From positions 1 through 35,619 of the forward strand of contig JAHKLT010000015.1 in assembly GCA_020854915.1 (NCBI GenBank): a stretch of 35,619 nucleotides of DNA. Direction: 5' to 3'. Below are positions 7,265 through 15,922 of the stretch, piece after piece; within the stretch, counting starts at the first letter, position 1; every line of letters begins with the position of its first letter. The notes beneath the pieces were generated by a model that saw nothing but the letters and a program-made list of their open reading frames with translations, was not told the origin of the DNA and made no database searches. Made by a program: the position numbers and the translations under genes. The DNA is from Methanobacteriaceae archaeon (lineage in GTDB: Archaea > Methanobacteriota > Methanobacteria > Methanobacteriales > Methanobacteriaceae).

Positions 7265-8965
7265 CTAACCCTCAATTAAGTAATCTGCTTTACAAAATTC
7301 TATAAACTCTTTAACAATATCATCAGAAGTACCATCTTTTAAAATATGACCATTATCCATAAATATTGATCTATTACTTAATTCTTTTATAAAATCAGTA
7401 TTATGTGAAACCATAACAGTTGTAATTTTTAAATCAACAGAAGTTTTCTTTAATGAATTGGTTACAGTTCTTAAAGTTATAGGATCTAAATCACCAAATG
7501 GTTCATCTAAAAGTAAAATCTTTGGATTTGAAATTAACACTAAAGCAAGCATAACTCTAACTTTTTGACCACCAGATAATTCATAAGATTTTCTAGATAA
7601 AATATCTATAGGTAAATCTAATTTTTCAAAAATATCTTTAACTGCTTCCTTAGTAGCTGATTCAGGAAATTTAGGGAATAATTCATCGAGAATATCTGGT
7701 ATTAAACCAATTTGTTCAAGTCTTGCTCTTGCCTCATTTTCAGGTAAATCAATAAGTAAATATAAAGAATCTAATAATTCATCATTTAAATCTAATTCTT
7801 CTGCTCTTTTTCGAGCATTTTTAACAATTTCTTGATTTTTATAACCTAATTTAACAGCTAATTGATCTAAAACAGTCGAATAATGAGATAATGCAAATTC
7901 TTGATGCATAAATCCTAATCTTGACCTAATTTTCATCCTATTTAAACCAGGAATAGCTATTCCCACCCATTCATCATTTAATTTATATTCTATTTCTCCA
8001 TCATCAGGATAATCAAGTCCAGCCATCAGCCTAAGTAAAATAGTTTTTCCTGCACCACTTGGACCTACTAATGATAAAATATTTTCTTTTTGAACTTTAA
8101 AATTAATATCTTCAATTTCTAAAACTTCTCCACCAGTAAGTAAGAAAAATCTTTTAAAAATATTCTGAACATTAATAATATCTTTATCTTTTGATATATT
8201 TTTAATATCAACTATTGGATCCATTTCAGATAAGAATTCATCTGTAATTTCATTTGCATTTCCTTCTTTTATAATTTTCCCATCGTCCATTAATAATACT
8301 CTGTCTGCTAAGTATTTATGAACTTCAGGTAAATGAGATACAATAACAACAGTAATATTCAACTCTTTATTAATCCTTTTAACAGAATCTAAAATTTCTT
8401 GCTTGGTTTTTGGGCAAGCCATTGTCGCAGGTTCATCTAACAATAAAACTTTAGGTTTTTTAGCAAGTTGACGTGCCATAATAAGCCTTTGTTTTTCTCC
8501 ACCACTTAAAACAGGTGCATAATGATCTGATTTATCACTTAAAGAAACATATTCTAAAATTTTATCAGCTTCTTCTCCAAACATACTTTCTGCTTCATCA
8601 AAATCCGTTGATGCTTCATCGTTATATAAAACACCATATAATTTTCTTAAGACATTTTGTTTAACAGTTTCAGGCCAAAGACCAAAAGAACGTTGAAGAT
8701 GAATAGCTGTTTTCTTTTTTAACATATTATAATATAATTGTGTTGAATCCTCTTTAACTGATATATCATCAATAGAAATAGTACCTTCATCTATTTTTTC
8801 AACACCTCTTAAAACTCTAAGTAAAGATGATTTACCAGAACCACTTTTTCCAATAATACCAAGTATTTCACCCTCTTTAATATCAAGATTAATATTTTTA
8901 AGTGCTTGAATTTTACCGCCATCATCTAATTCATAAGTTTTACTCACATTCTCTAATTTTATCAT
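7265..8965 (-). CDS. atwA: Methyl-coenzyme M reductase activation component A2 (twin ABC ATPase)
   Basis: AtwA is a soluble protein with two ABC ATPase domains that takes part in the ATP-dependent reductive activation of methyl-coenzyme M reductase, the final enzyme of methanogenesis. Domain 1 has Walker A GKSGSGKSS, signature LSGGEKQR and Walker B LLLDEPAT. Domain 2 has GPSGAGKT, LSGGQKVR and LLLDEPFGDLDP. No membrane segments are present and no permease gene is nearby, which fits AtwA rather than a transporter. An in-frame GTG at 8980 gives five more residues, but the ATG at 8965 has AGGT six nt upstream and yields the standard start (MIKLENVSKTY), so I chose it. Confidence 0.93.
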   Translation of the reverse strand: MIKLENVSKTYELDDGGKIQALKNINLDIKEGEILGIIGKSGSGKSSLLRVLRGVEKIDEGTISIDDISVKEDSTQLYYNMLKKKTAIHLQRSFGLWPETVKQNVLRKLYGVLYNDEASTDFDEAESMFGEEADKILEYVSLSDKSDHYAPVLSGGEKQRLIMARQLAKKPKVLLLDEPATMACPKTKQEILDSVKRINKELNITVVIVSHLPEVHKYLADRVLLMDDGKIIKEGNANEITDEFLSEMDPIVDIKNISKDKDIINVQNIFKRFFLLTGGEVLEIEDINFKVQKENILSLVGPSGAGKTILLRLMAGLDYPDDGEIEYKLNDEWVGIAIPGLNRMKIRSRLGFMHQEFALSHYSTVLDQLAVKLGYKNQEIVKNARKRAEELDLNDELLDSLYLLIDLPENEARARLEQIGLIPDILDELFPKFPESATKEAVKDIFEKLDLPIDILSRKSYELSGGQKVRVMLALVLISNPKILLLDEPFGDLDPITLRTVTNSLKKTSVDLKITTVMVSHNTDFIKELSNRSIFMDNGHILKDGTSDDIVKEFIEFCKADYLIEG

Positions 8966-9031
8966 TAAAAAACCTACCACTTTCCATATTTAAAATTATT
9001 TTTAATATCATATTTATGTATTTGCAAGAAA

Positions 9032-9718
9032 TCAATATTTCCAAACCCATTCTTTTGTATCACTACTATAATCAGCACCTATTTCAAAATGATATTTAGC
9101 TATTCCTAAATCAATTTTTGTATAAAACCCAAATGAAGTTTCAGCTCTAACAACACCATCACTTAGTAAATTAAATTTAAACCTTTGCTGATTCATAGCT
9201 GTTGGAGCAAGTTGTGCAGCTTTCAAGCCTCTTTCAAACCAATCAGGCATTTCACCTTTAAATTTAGCTAATTTATTAATTGTTTTTGATTTATGAGCTT
9301 TTCCTTCATTTTCACCATATCCAATAGCTATTACAATAACAAGTTTTTCATCATCATTAATTTCTACATTTACCTTATTTTTATCATAAGTCATAGCTAC
9401 CCAACATGTATTTAAACCAAGTTGAGTTGCTTTTAAAACTACTTTTTCTCCATAAAAACCTGTATCAGTATCAGTGTATGGACATTTCCTAGCAACAATA
9501 GCTATGTAGTTTTTAACGTTTTTAAATATACCAAACTTTGCAAAAATACCACTTTTAAAAGCTTCTTCCTCATTTAAAATAAGCTGCATCTTTAATCCAC
9601 TTTCTCTATTACACTCTCCAATAAAAGATTTTAATTCTTCTTTTATTTCACCTTCAATTTTTTTATCTGTGTACTCTCTTACTGAATGTCTTTTTTCCAT
9701 AGCTTCTAATAAATCCAT
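9032..9718 (-). CDS. Nitroreductase family flavoprotein (TM1586-like)
   Basis: This 228-residue protein starts with the nitroreductase motif RHSVREYTDKKI, which binds FMN phosphate. It continues with GFYGEKVVLKATQLGLNTCWVAMTY, the helix and strand that contact the flavin, and a second half with RGLKAAQLAPTAMNQQ, which also resembles the nitroreductase flavin-binding helix. This two-half arrangement fits the putative nitroreductase group named after TM1586. The physiological substrate is unknown. It lies 66 nt upstream of atwA on the same strand, so cotranscription is possible but not shown. Confidence 0.88.
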   Translation of the reverse strand: MDLLEAMEKRHSVREYTDKKIEGEIKEELKSFIGECNRESGLKMQLILNEEEAFKSGIFAKFGIFKNVKNYIAIVARKCPYTDTDTGFYGEKVVLKATQLGLNTCWVAMTYDKNKVNVEINDDEKLVIVIAIGYGENEGKAHKSKTINKLAKFKGEMPDWFERGLKAAQLAPTAMNQQRFKFNLLSDGVVRAETSFGFYTKIDLGIAKYHFEIGADYSSDTKEWVWKY

Positions 9719-9779
9719 AAAAATCCCATAATGAAGTTTTTAACTTATATTTAATATTTATAATTAATAATGGTTATAT

Positions 9780-10343
9780 TTAATCTTTTATCAAATTTTT
9801 AATTTCATTATAAACTGTTAAAATGTCTTTATCTGCATTAATACATTTCCAATTATTAATAACTTTTAAAGATTTATTTCGAGCTTTAATTAAAGATTCT
9901 TTATTCTCAAACATTTCTTCTTGCTCATTTCTAGAAGACAACCTTTCAAGAGATATTTCAGGAGAAACATCTAAAAAAAACATATTCTCTGATACAGGCA
10001 GTAATATACACACAATTTTATAAATTAAAAGATTAATATAACTAGGTAAATATACAACAGCTATTGTATATCTTGAAAAAATTAAAACATCTACATCTTT
10101 TCTTTTAAAATACTTATTTACAGAGGAAATAACATCTATTCCATAAAAAACAGCTGCTTTGAGGTGATTAATTTTTCCTTTTTTAAGTAAAGCTTCTTTA
10201 GATTTTAAACCATATTTTGTATCAGTTGATGGATGAGATCTTAATACAACTTCATAACCTTCTTTTTCAAAGGCATTTTTTAAAAGTCTCGCTTGAGTGT
10301 CTTTTCCAGCACCATCTAATCCATCAATAACAATGAATTTCAT
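9780..10343 (-). CDS. Thymidylate kinase-like P-loop kinase
   Basis: This 187-residue protein begins IVIDGLDGAGKDTQARLL, a P-loop of the thymidylate kinase family, and has a lid-type segment near VSPEISLERLSSRNEQE. The usual DR(Y/H) substrate motif reads IFSRYTIA, with the aspartate replaced by serine, and the following region (YLPSYINLLIYKIVCILLPVS) is unusually hydrophobic for a dTMP kinase. The gene overlaps by 4 nt the end of a polyprenol-kinase-like membrane protein gene. It may be the cell's dTMP kinase, or a relative acting on another phosphorylated substrate; I favour caution. Confidence 0.75.
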   Translation of the reverse strand: MKFIVIDGLDGAGKDTQARLLKNAFEKEGYEVVLRSHPSTDTKYGLKSKEALLKKGKINHLKAAVFYGIDVISSVNKYFKRKDVDVLIFSRYTIAVVYLPSYINLLIYKIVCILLPVSENMFFLDVSPEISLERLSSRNEQEEMFENKESLIKARNKSLKVINNWKCINADKDILTVYNEIKNLIKD

Positions 10344-11014
10344 GAAATCCCCATAAAGAAAAAGTAAAGAATAGCTGTTATAGAAGGTACAGTTAAATTA
10401 TCTAAACCTTTAAAACTAATCGCTTCTGTTATTGTAGCTATTAAACTAATAATAAAAATAACTATCATATTTATATTTCCAATTGGATAATTTAAAAATG
10501 AATAATACATCAATATCAAATAACTTAAAATAAATGTTACAATAAACATTGCAAGTGATCCTTCAAGAGATTTTATATCTTTTGTTAGAGAAAATTTATT
10601 CTTACCGTATTTTTCACCAATTAATGATGCAAAACCATCTCCATAAACCATTGGAGCCATTGCAAGTCCAACAATCCATAAATTTTCATTAAAAATAAAA
10701 ATTAGTATTGTCCAAATTCCAGCATAATACACAAGACCTAAATCATGCCCTGAAGAGCTAACAATATTATTAATTTTAAAAGGAGAATATTTAGAAATTA
10801 AAAATGCTCCAATTGTAATAGGAATTGTAAGATAATACACCATTACTAATGGATTTGTAAAAAATGGCATAATAAAAATCATATTACCTACCATTATATG
10901 TACAAATTTACGTTTTATGAATTCTTTATTATTTATAAATTTTTCAGAAATAATAAAAACTAAAATTACGTAAAGATATACAATTATTAGTAAAATAATA
11001 TCTATAAATTCCAT
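10340..11014 (-). CDS. Dolichol/phytol kinase-like membrane protein (CTP-dependent polyprenol kinase family)
   Basis: This 224-residue protein is almost entirely hydrophobic, with about six to seven membrane segments. It matches the family of SEC59 (dolichol kinase), VTE5 (phytol kinase) and phosphatidate cytidylyltransferase: NKEFIKRKFVHIMVGN near the N-terminus, then GDGFASLIGEKYGK followed by KSLEGSLAMF, the CTP-binding signature of this group. It probably phosphorylates a prenyl alcohol with CTP at the membrane. It starts 14 nt after cofH and overlaps the thymidylate-kinase-like gene by 4 nt, suggesting the two act on successive steps or simply share an operon. Confidence 0.83.
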   Translation of the reverse strand: MEFIDIILLIIVYLYVILVFIISEKFINNKEFIKRKFVHIMVGNMIFIMPFFTNPLVMVYYLTIPITIGAFLISKYSPFKINNIVSSSGHDLGLVYYAGIWTILIFIFNENLWIVGLAMAPMVYGDGFASLIGEKYGKNKFSLTKDIKSLEGSLAMFIVTFILSYLILMYYSFLNYPIGNINMIVIFIISLIATITEAISFKGLDNLTVPSITAILYFFFMGIS

Positions 11015-11028
11015 TATACCAACAAAAA

Positions 11029-12147
11029 TTAATTAATATTATAAAACTCAGTGTATTTAGAATTTCTTTCAATTGGTTTCCTACCTAAATCTTCAACAAT
11101 ATGACATAATTGATCAATAGATGCATTAACACCATCAGGAGCACCAGAAGCAGCAGATAATTCATCATAACCTAAAGTACCACCTAAATCATTTGCTCCT
11201 GCAGTTAAAGATATTTGTGCAAATCTAAAACCCATTTTAACCCAAGAAACCTGTATATTAGGAATCAAATCTCTAAACATTAATCTAGCTACAGCATACA
11301 ATCTTAAATCCTCAGTTCCAGTAGCACCTAAATTTTTATTTGAATTTTTAAAAATTGGTGCATTCTCATACATAAAAGTCATAGGTATAAATTCTGTAAA
11401 ACCATGAGTTTCTTCTTGAATATTTCTTAAAATATCTAAGTGCTCAACACGTTCATCACTTGTCTCAACATGACCATACATCATTGTTGCAGAACTTGGA
11501 ATACCATTTTCATGAGAACTTTTAACAATATCAATCCAATCAGCAACGTTTACTTTTGAAGGACAAATAATTTCACGTGACCTATCTGTTAAAATTTCAG
11601 CAGCAGTTCCAGGTAATGTATCTAATCCAGCTTTTTTTAAAGTTTTAAATGAATCATCAATGTTCATTTCTGATTTTAAAGATGCATCCCTAATCATCGT
11701 TGGTGAAAACCCATGAATTGCAACTTTAGGAAATTCATCCTTTAATAAATTAAGTAAATCTTCATAATATTCAATATCAGCATTAGGTAAAACACCACCC
11801 ATTAAACAAAATTCACGAGCTCCATTTTCATAAGCTTCTGTTCCTTTTTCTATGATTTCATCATCACTTAAAATATAAGCATCAGGATCATTTAACTTAC
11901 GAGCAAATGCACAAAAACCACATTGAACAGTACAGACATTTGTAAAATTAATATTACAATTATTAATAAAAGTAACGTCATCCCCAACAATTTCCTCTCT
12001 TAAATAGTCAGCTGTTGCAACTAATGCAAATAGATCTCTACCCTTAACATTAATTAAATAATTTGCCTCTTCTTTAGAAATAGCTTCATCAATAGCTTTT
12101 TCTAAAATTTTTTGAGTTTTTAATGAAATCTGCAAGTTATCAAACAT
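11029..12147 (-). CDS. cofH: FO synthase subunit 2 (5-amino-6-(D-ribitylamino)uracil--L-tyrosine 4-hydroxyphenyl transferase)
   Basis: CofH is a radical SAM enzyme that joins a tyrosine-derived group to the ribityl-uracil precursor. Together with CofG this makes FO, the chromophore of coenzyme F420, the deazaflavin electron carrier of methanogens. The iron-sulfur motif CTVQCGFC (Cys72, Cys76, Cys79) is visible, preceded by NINFTNV. ANDLGGTLGYDELSAASGA near the C-terminus is typical of the CofH/MqnC group. At 372 residues the length is right. CofG is not in the window. It is the first gene of a run with the polyprenol-kinase-like and thymidylate-kinase-like genes. Confidence 0.95.
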   Translation of the reverse strand: MFDNLQISLKTQKILEKAIDEAISKEEANYLINVKGRDLFALVATADYLREEIVGDDVTFINNCNINFTNVCTVQCGFCAFARKLNDPDAYILSDDEIIEKGTEAYENGAREFCLMGGVLPNADIEYYEDLLNLLKDEFPKVAIHGFSPTMIRDASLKSEMNIDDSFKTLKKAGLDTLPGTAAEILTDRSREIICPSKVNVADWIDIVKSSHENGIPSSATMMYGHVETSDERVEHLDILRNIQEETHGFTEFIPMTFMYENAPIFKNSNKNLGATGTEDLRLYAVARLMFRDLIPNIQVSWVKMGFRFAQISLTAGANDLGGTLGYDELSAASGAPDGVNASIDQLCHIVEDLGRKPIERNSKYTEFYNIN

Positions 12148-12363
12148 AAATTATCACTATAATATAAATAATCTAACTTTTTTATTTATTATACTTTAAT
12201 AGAAAGAATTAGTATTTAAAATTAATTATTATAGTAAAAAGAATTAAAATATTATTATTTTTAAATTAGTTTTGTGGTCTTAATTTTAATATTAATGGTT
12301 CGATTTATGATATTTAATTAAATTCATAGAAAATATAATATTAGATTAAATAATATTATACAT

Positions 12364-13152
12364 ATGGAAGAATTAAATTTTTTAGAAGAAAATACTTTAA
12401 AAAAGAAAGCTATTATATTTTTACATCCTAAAAATTTAGCTAATTGGATTTGGAGCAAACAATTAAATGTATTTAAAAATTATCATACTATTTTTCTAGA
12501 TTTACCTAATCATGGAAAAAATAAGAATAATTCTAAATTTACAGTTAAAGAAACTGTTGAAACACTTAAAGATTTTATTTTAAACTTAAAAAAAGAAGAA
12601 GTGAATTTAGTTGGAATCGGTTTAGGTGGCCAAATAGCTATAAGTTTAATATCTAAATACCCTAATTTAATAAATAAAACAATTATAAGTGGTGTTGATG
12701 TAAGTTTAAAAGAAGATAAAACTTCTTATGAAAATTCAATTGTACAAGTTTTAAGTGATACAAAAGAAATTTTAGATAATAAAAAAGAAGGTTTTTTAAC
12801 ATTTGCATACCTTAGGCATTTTGGTATTAAAAAAGATTACTACGATGACCTATTTAATACATTTAAAAATCAAGATTATGAAAATTTAAAAAGAATTAGC
12901 TTTGAATCTTTGAATTATTCCCTTGATTTTAATCCTAAAAATAATTCTAAAGAAATTCTTCTCTGTTTTGGTTCTTATGATACTATATGGTGTAAATCTT
13001 CAGCACATGATATAAAAAAATTATATCCTAATACTCATATTATGAAAATTGATAATGCAGTGCATCTTTGGAATATAAGAAATTCTAAAAAGTTTAATAA
13101 TATCATCCTAGATTATTTAAAGTCTCATAATAAATCTTCATTAAAAAACTAG
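12364..13152 (+). CDS. Alpha/beta-hydrolase fold protein lacking the serine nucleophile
   Basis: This 262-residue protein has the alpha/beta-hydrolase order: an oxyanion-type LHPKN with a following Trp, DLPNHGK, a nucleophile elbow, then Asp206 (GSYDTIW) and His234 (NAVHLW) where the acid and base of the triad belong. The elbow reads LVGIGLGG, so the position normally held by Ser in GxSxG is Gly86. It is therefore probably not an ordinary esterase; it may be a binding protein or use another mechanism. No ribosome binding site precedes the ATG, and AAATATAATA lies about 29 nt upstream, so the message may be leaderless. Its 3' end overlaps the convergent exonuclease gene by 50 nt. Confidence 0.8.
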   Translation: MEELNFLEENTLKKKAIIFLHPKNLANWIWSKQLNVFKNYHTIFLDLPNHGKNKNNSKFTVKETVETLKDFILNLKKEEVNLVGIGLGGQIAISLISKYPNLINKTIISGVDVSLKEDKTSYENSIVQVLSDTKEILDNKKEGFLTFAYLRHFGIKKDYYDDLFNTFKNQDYENLKRISFESLNYSLDFNPKNNSKEILLCFGSYDTIWCKSSAHDIKKLYPNTHIMKIDNAVHLWNIRNSKKFNNIILDYLKSHNKSSLKN

Positions 13153-14137
13153 CAAGAGAAACTATATCTTGACGATGATGTTCTATAATTGGTATTACAG
13201 GACCAATATTATTTTTATTTAAATATGTTTCATAATAATCTGGTATTTCAGAACCTGGAACATCATTTTCACGTTTCATATTAAAAATTTCTTTTTCTAT
13301 TGTAGTTAATTTACAATTAGGTAATTTATTTTTCCATAATGATCTTGCAGGATGCACTAAATCAAAATGAGCATGGTTTAAATTACAATCTAAATTATAA
13401 TAGCTAGCTCTGTTTTTAATAAAAGGAATATCAAAACTTGCACCATTAAAAGTTACATGAATTGAATCTTCATCAATATGTGATAAATAAGAAGATATTA
13501 CAGATTTTTCCTGACTTTTATCTTCTAGAAAATACTGACTCGTTATTATATTATCTTTTTTAATTTCAGCCACACCAATTAGAATAATTGGACAATTCAA
13601 TAAACCTAATGTTTCAATATCCATAAATTTAAAGTTTTCAGATTCCACAAGAGATAAAGATTTTATAAGATTGTCTTTACACTCTTTTGAATATTTATTT
13701 TCCTTTAATAATTTAAAAATCTCAAAAAAAGAATTATTTTCTATAATATTTAATAATTTCTCAGCAGAATTAGAATAAGTTTTATGAGAAGATAAATCCT
13801 TAAGATCATTAAAACCTTTTTCTTTAAGTTTTTCTTCTTTACTTGGACCAACACCTGGAATTAATTTAAGATTTTTAGATAAATTCTCTTTAAAATTACA
13901 TTCCATAATATGAAAATCGATTTTTTCTGAACTTGTAATTTTTAAATTAAATCCATAATCATTTTCGTTTTTTATTGAACCTTCAATATCATATAATGAT
14001 TGGTTTTTATGTTTTTCTAATAATTCTTTTTTATAATCTTCAAAATGATTAAAACTAATATCTGAAGAATAATTTTTTGAACCCAATGAATTAGATAAGA
14101 TTGAATTTAAAAATTCTTTATTTTCATTATTTTTCAT
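13103..14137 (-). CDS. RNase H-fold (DnaQ-like, YprB type) 3'-5' exonuclease with helix-hairpin-helix
   Basis: This 344-residue protein has a helix-hairpin-helix DNA-binding element around residues 90-114 (LIPGVGPSKEEKLKEKGF). An RNase H-fold exonuclease domain follows: DxE at Asp173/Glu175 (FMDIETLG), an aspartate at 236 (NGASFDIPF), and HxxxD at His320/Asp324. These are the four acidic residues and the histidine of DEDDh enzymes. Archaeal and bacterial proteins of this make-up (YprB-like) are poorly characterised; a role in DNA repair or recombination is plausible. The gene lies back to back with ogt (86-nt gap), another repair gene, and overlaps the neighbouring hydrolase gene by 50 nt at the 3' end. 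Confidence 0.83.
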   Translation of the reverse strand: MKNNENKEFLNSILSNSLGSKNYSSDISFNHFEDYKKELLEKHKNQSLYDIEGSIKNENDYGFNLKITSSEKIDFHIMECNFKENLSKNLKLIPGVGPSKEEKLKEKGFNDLKDLSSHKTYSNSAEKLLNIIENNSFFEIFKLLKENKYSKECKDNLIKSLSLVESENFKFMDIETLGLLNCPIILIGVAEIKKDNIITSQYFLEDKSQEKSVISSYLSHIDEDSIHVTFNGASFDIPFIKNRASYYNLDCNLNHAHFDLVHPARSLWKNKLPNCKLTTIEKEIFNMKRENDVPGSEIPDYYETYLNKNNIGPVIPIIEHHRQDIVSLASFLMKIYYETLNNLG

Positions 14138-14223
14138 TTTAGATCTTCTACTTTTTTATAAACATATATATTTATTAAAATTTAAACTATTTATTATTTC
14201 AAAAAATTAATTGTGGTAAAATA

Positions 14224-14736
14224 ATGGATAAAAAACTCAAAAAATTTACAATAGCTAGTTCAATTATAGGGGATATTACAATAATTTTCTGGAAAAAAGA
14301 AAATGATATTATAGAAGAAATTATTTTATCTAATGAAACAGAAAATTCAGAAAAAATTGCACTTGAAAAATATGGTGAACTTGAAGAGGGTAAAGTTGAA
14401 TCTTTTGATAAGTATTTAAATGATTATTTATCTGGTAAAAAAGTTGATTTTTCTCTAGATAATTTAAATTTAGAAAAATGTAGTGATTTTGAAAAATCTG
14501 TTTTAATAGCTGAATTTAAAACTGATTATGGTTCTACAAACACTTATAGTGAACTTGCAGAAAAAATTAATAATCCTAAATCTTCAAGAGCTGTTGGAAA
14601 TGCATTGGCAAAAAATCCATTTCCTGTAGTTATACCATGTCATAGAACTATTAAAAAAGATAAAACAATTGGTAATTATACTGGTGGAGTTAAAACTAAA
14701 AAAAAGTTGTTAGAATTAGAAAAAAATAATATTTAG
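14224..14736 (+). CDS. ogt: Methylated-DNA--protein-cysteine methyltransferase
   Basis: This 170-residue suicide repair protein takes methyl groups from O6-methylguanine. The active-site motif VIPCHRTI carries the acceptor Cys139, and SSRAVGNALAKNPFP just before it forms the DNA-binding helix with the arginine finger. TYSELAEKI is also typical. The N-terminal domain is small and divergent, as usual for archaeal forms. It is the first gene of a plus-strand run with a small membrane protein and two coenzyme A-related genes, although the 50-nt gap to the next gene leaves cotranscription open. Confidence 0.94.
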   Translation: MDKKLKKFTIASSIIGDITIIFWKKENDIIEEIILSNETENSEKIALEKYGELEEGKVESFDKYLNDYLSGKKVDFSLDNLNLEKCSDFEKSVLIAEFKTDYGSTNTYSELAEKINNPKSSRAVGNALAKNPFPVVIPCHRTIKKDKTIGNYTGGVKTKKKLLELEKNNI

Positions 14737-14786
14737 AAAAATTTATATTAATTTAATTAAAAAATTATTAAAAGCTTAGGGATTTT

Positions 14787-15167
14787 ATGAAATTAAAATT
14801 AGCAATTATATATGGAATTTTATCATGGCTTTTAATTTATTTAATTTCCCTAAATTTAGAGCCATATTATATTGATAATAATCCTTATATTAATATATTT
14901 ATTCCAATATCCACAATAATTGTTTCAATTATATTTGGAATATTATATATTCGTGAGTTCAATGAAAATGAAGTTAAAGAAGGTTTTATTTTAGGAATTA
15001 TTTTTTTTATATGCGATTTATTATTAGATAATATTTATGTTTTAATTGTTGGAGAAACAGGAATTCTAAATAATTATCCATTACATATAATAAGCATGTT
15101 ACTATTATTTCCTTTAATAACAACATTACTTGGTTACTTAGCTCATATGAAAATAGAATTAAATTAG
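14787..15167 (+). CDS. Small membrane protein, four predicted segments
   Basis: I do not recognise this 126-residue protein. It is hydrophobic, with four membrane segments (roughly residues 3-22, 37-54, 67-83 and 99-121) separated by short loops containing charged residues such as REFNENEVKEG. The ribosome binding site AGGGATTTT ahead of ATG supports the start. It ends 8 nt before the phosphopantothenate synthetase gene, whose ribosome binding site overlaps its stop codon, so the two are translated from one message. No functional link with coenzyme A can be read from the sequence. Confidence 0.75.
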   Translation: MKLKLAIIYGILSWLLIYLISLNLEPYYIDNNPYINIFIPISTIIVSIIFGILYIREFNENEVKEGFILGIIFFICDLLLDNIYVLIVGETGILNNYPLHIISMLLLFPLITTLLGYLAHMKIELN

Positions 15168-15175
15168 GTGATAAT

Positions 15176-15922
15176 ATGATACCTGAAAATCATCCCCGTT
15201 ATGAATCATTATTATTAAGAGAAAAAATCAAAAATGCATTTGAAGAAGGTTATTTAGCTGAATCTGGAATGATAGCTCATGGTAGAGGAGAAGCATTTGA
15301 CTATTTTCTTGGAGAAGAAACAAATTATCCTGCAAAAAGGGCAATGTATGCTAGTGTAGCTCAACTATTACTTGCTAATAATCCAGTAATTTCTGTAAAT
15401 GGTAATACTGTTGCTTTATCAATTGATGAAATTATTGAACTTGCAAGAACATTAAATGCTGAAATTGAAATAAATTTATTCTATAGAACAAAAGAAAGAG
15501 TTGAAAAAATAGTAGAGCTATTTGAATCTAAAGGATGGGAAAATATTTTAGGAGATAATAATGAAAAGCTAAAATATATTAATGACATTACAAGCCCAAG
15601 AGCTACTGCGAGTTCAAAAGGAATATATATTTCTGATGCTGTTCTGATACCTTTAGAAGATGGAGATAGAGCAGAAATATTATCTAAAACTAATAAAAAA
15701 ATCATAACAATTGATTTAAATCCTTTATCTAGAACTTCACAAAAATCAGACATTAGTATAGTTGATAATATCTCAAGAGCTATACCTTTCATGAATAAAA
15801 TAGCTAGAGACCTAAAAAATCAGCCAAAAGGAGTTTTAGAACAAATAATTGATGATTATTCAAATATTGATAATTTAAAAGAATCTTTAAGCTCATTTAA
15901 AATAACTGGGGATATTAAATGA
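15176..15922 (+). CDS. 4-phosphopantoate--beta-alanine ligase (archaeal phosphopantothenate synthetase)
   Basis: This enzyme joins 4-phosphopantoate and beta-alanine using ATP. It replaces bacterial PanC/CoaA in the archaeal route to coenzyme A. The N-terminus IPENHPRYESLLLREKI is distinctive for the family, followed by AHGRGEAFDYFLGE and later GDRAEIL and TIDLNPLSRTSQ, conserved in archaeal members. At 248 residues the length is typical. The start is supported by AGGTGAT just upstream. Its stop overlaps the start of the UPF0200 kinase gene by 4 nt, indicating tight translational coupling. Confidence 0.92.
   Translation: MIPENHPRYESLLLREKIKNAFEEGYLAESGMIAHGRGEAFDYFLGEETNYPAKRAMYASVAQLLLANNPVISVNGNTVALSIDEIIELARTLNAEIEINLFYRTKERVEKIVELFESKGWENILGDNNEKLKYINDITSPRATASSKGIYISDAVLIPLEDGDRAEILSKTNKKIITIDLNPLSRTSQKSDISIVDNISRAIPFMNKIARDLKNQPKGVLEQIIDDYSNIDNLKESLSSFKITGDIK

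Noticed and set aside
10290-10330. Asp after the P-loop lysine (GKDTQ) in the thymidylate-kinase-like protein as a sign of inactivity
   Set aside because: This position is variable in the thymidylate kinase family, where the following Thr can serve, so it is not diagnostic.
15481-15792. A 103-residue open frame on the minus strand inside the phosphopantothenate synthetase gene
   Set aside because: It is antisense to a well-conserved gene, has no ribosome binding site, and its hydrophobic look is what antisense of an AT-rich gene gives.
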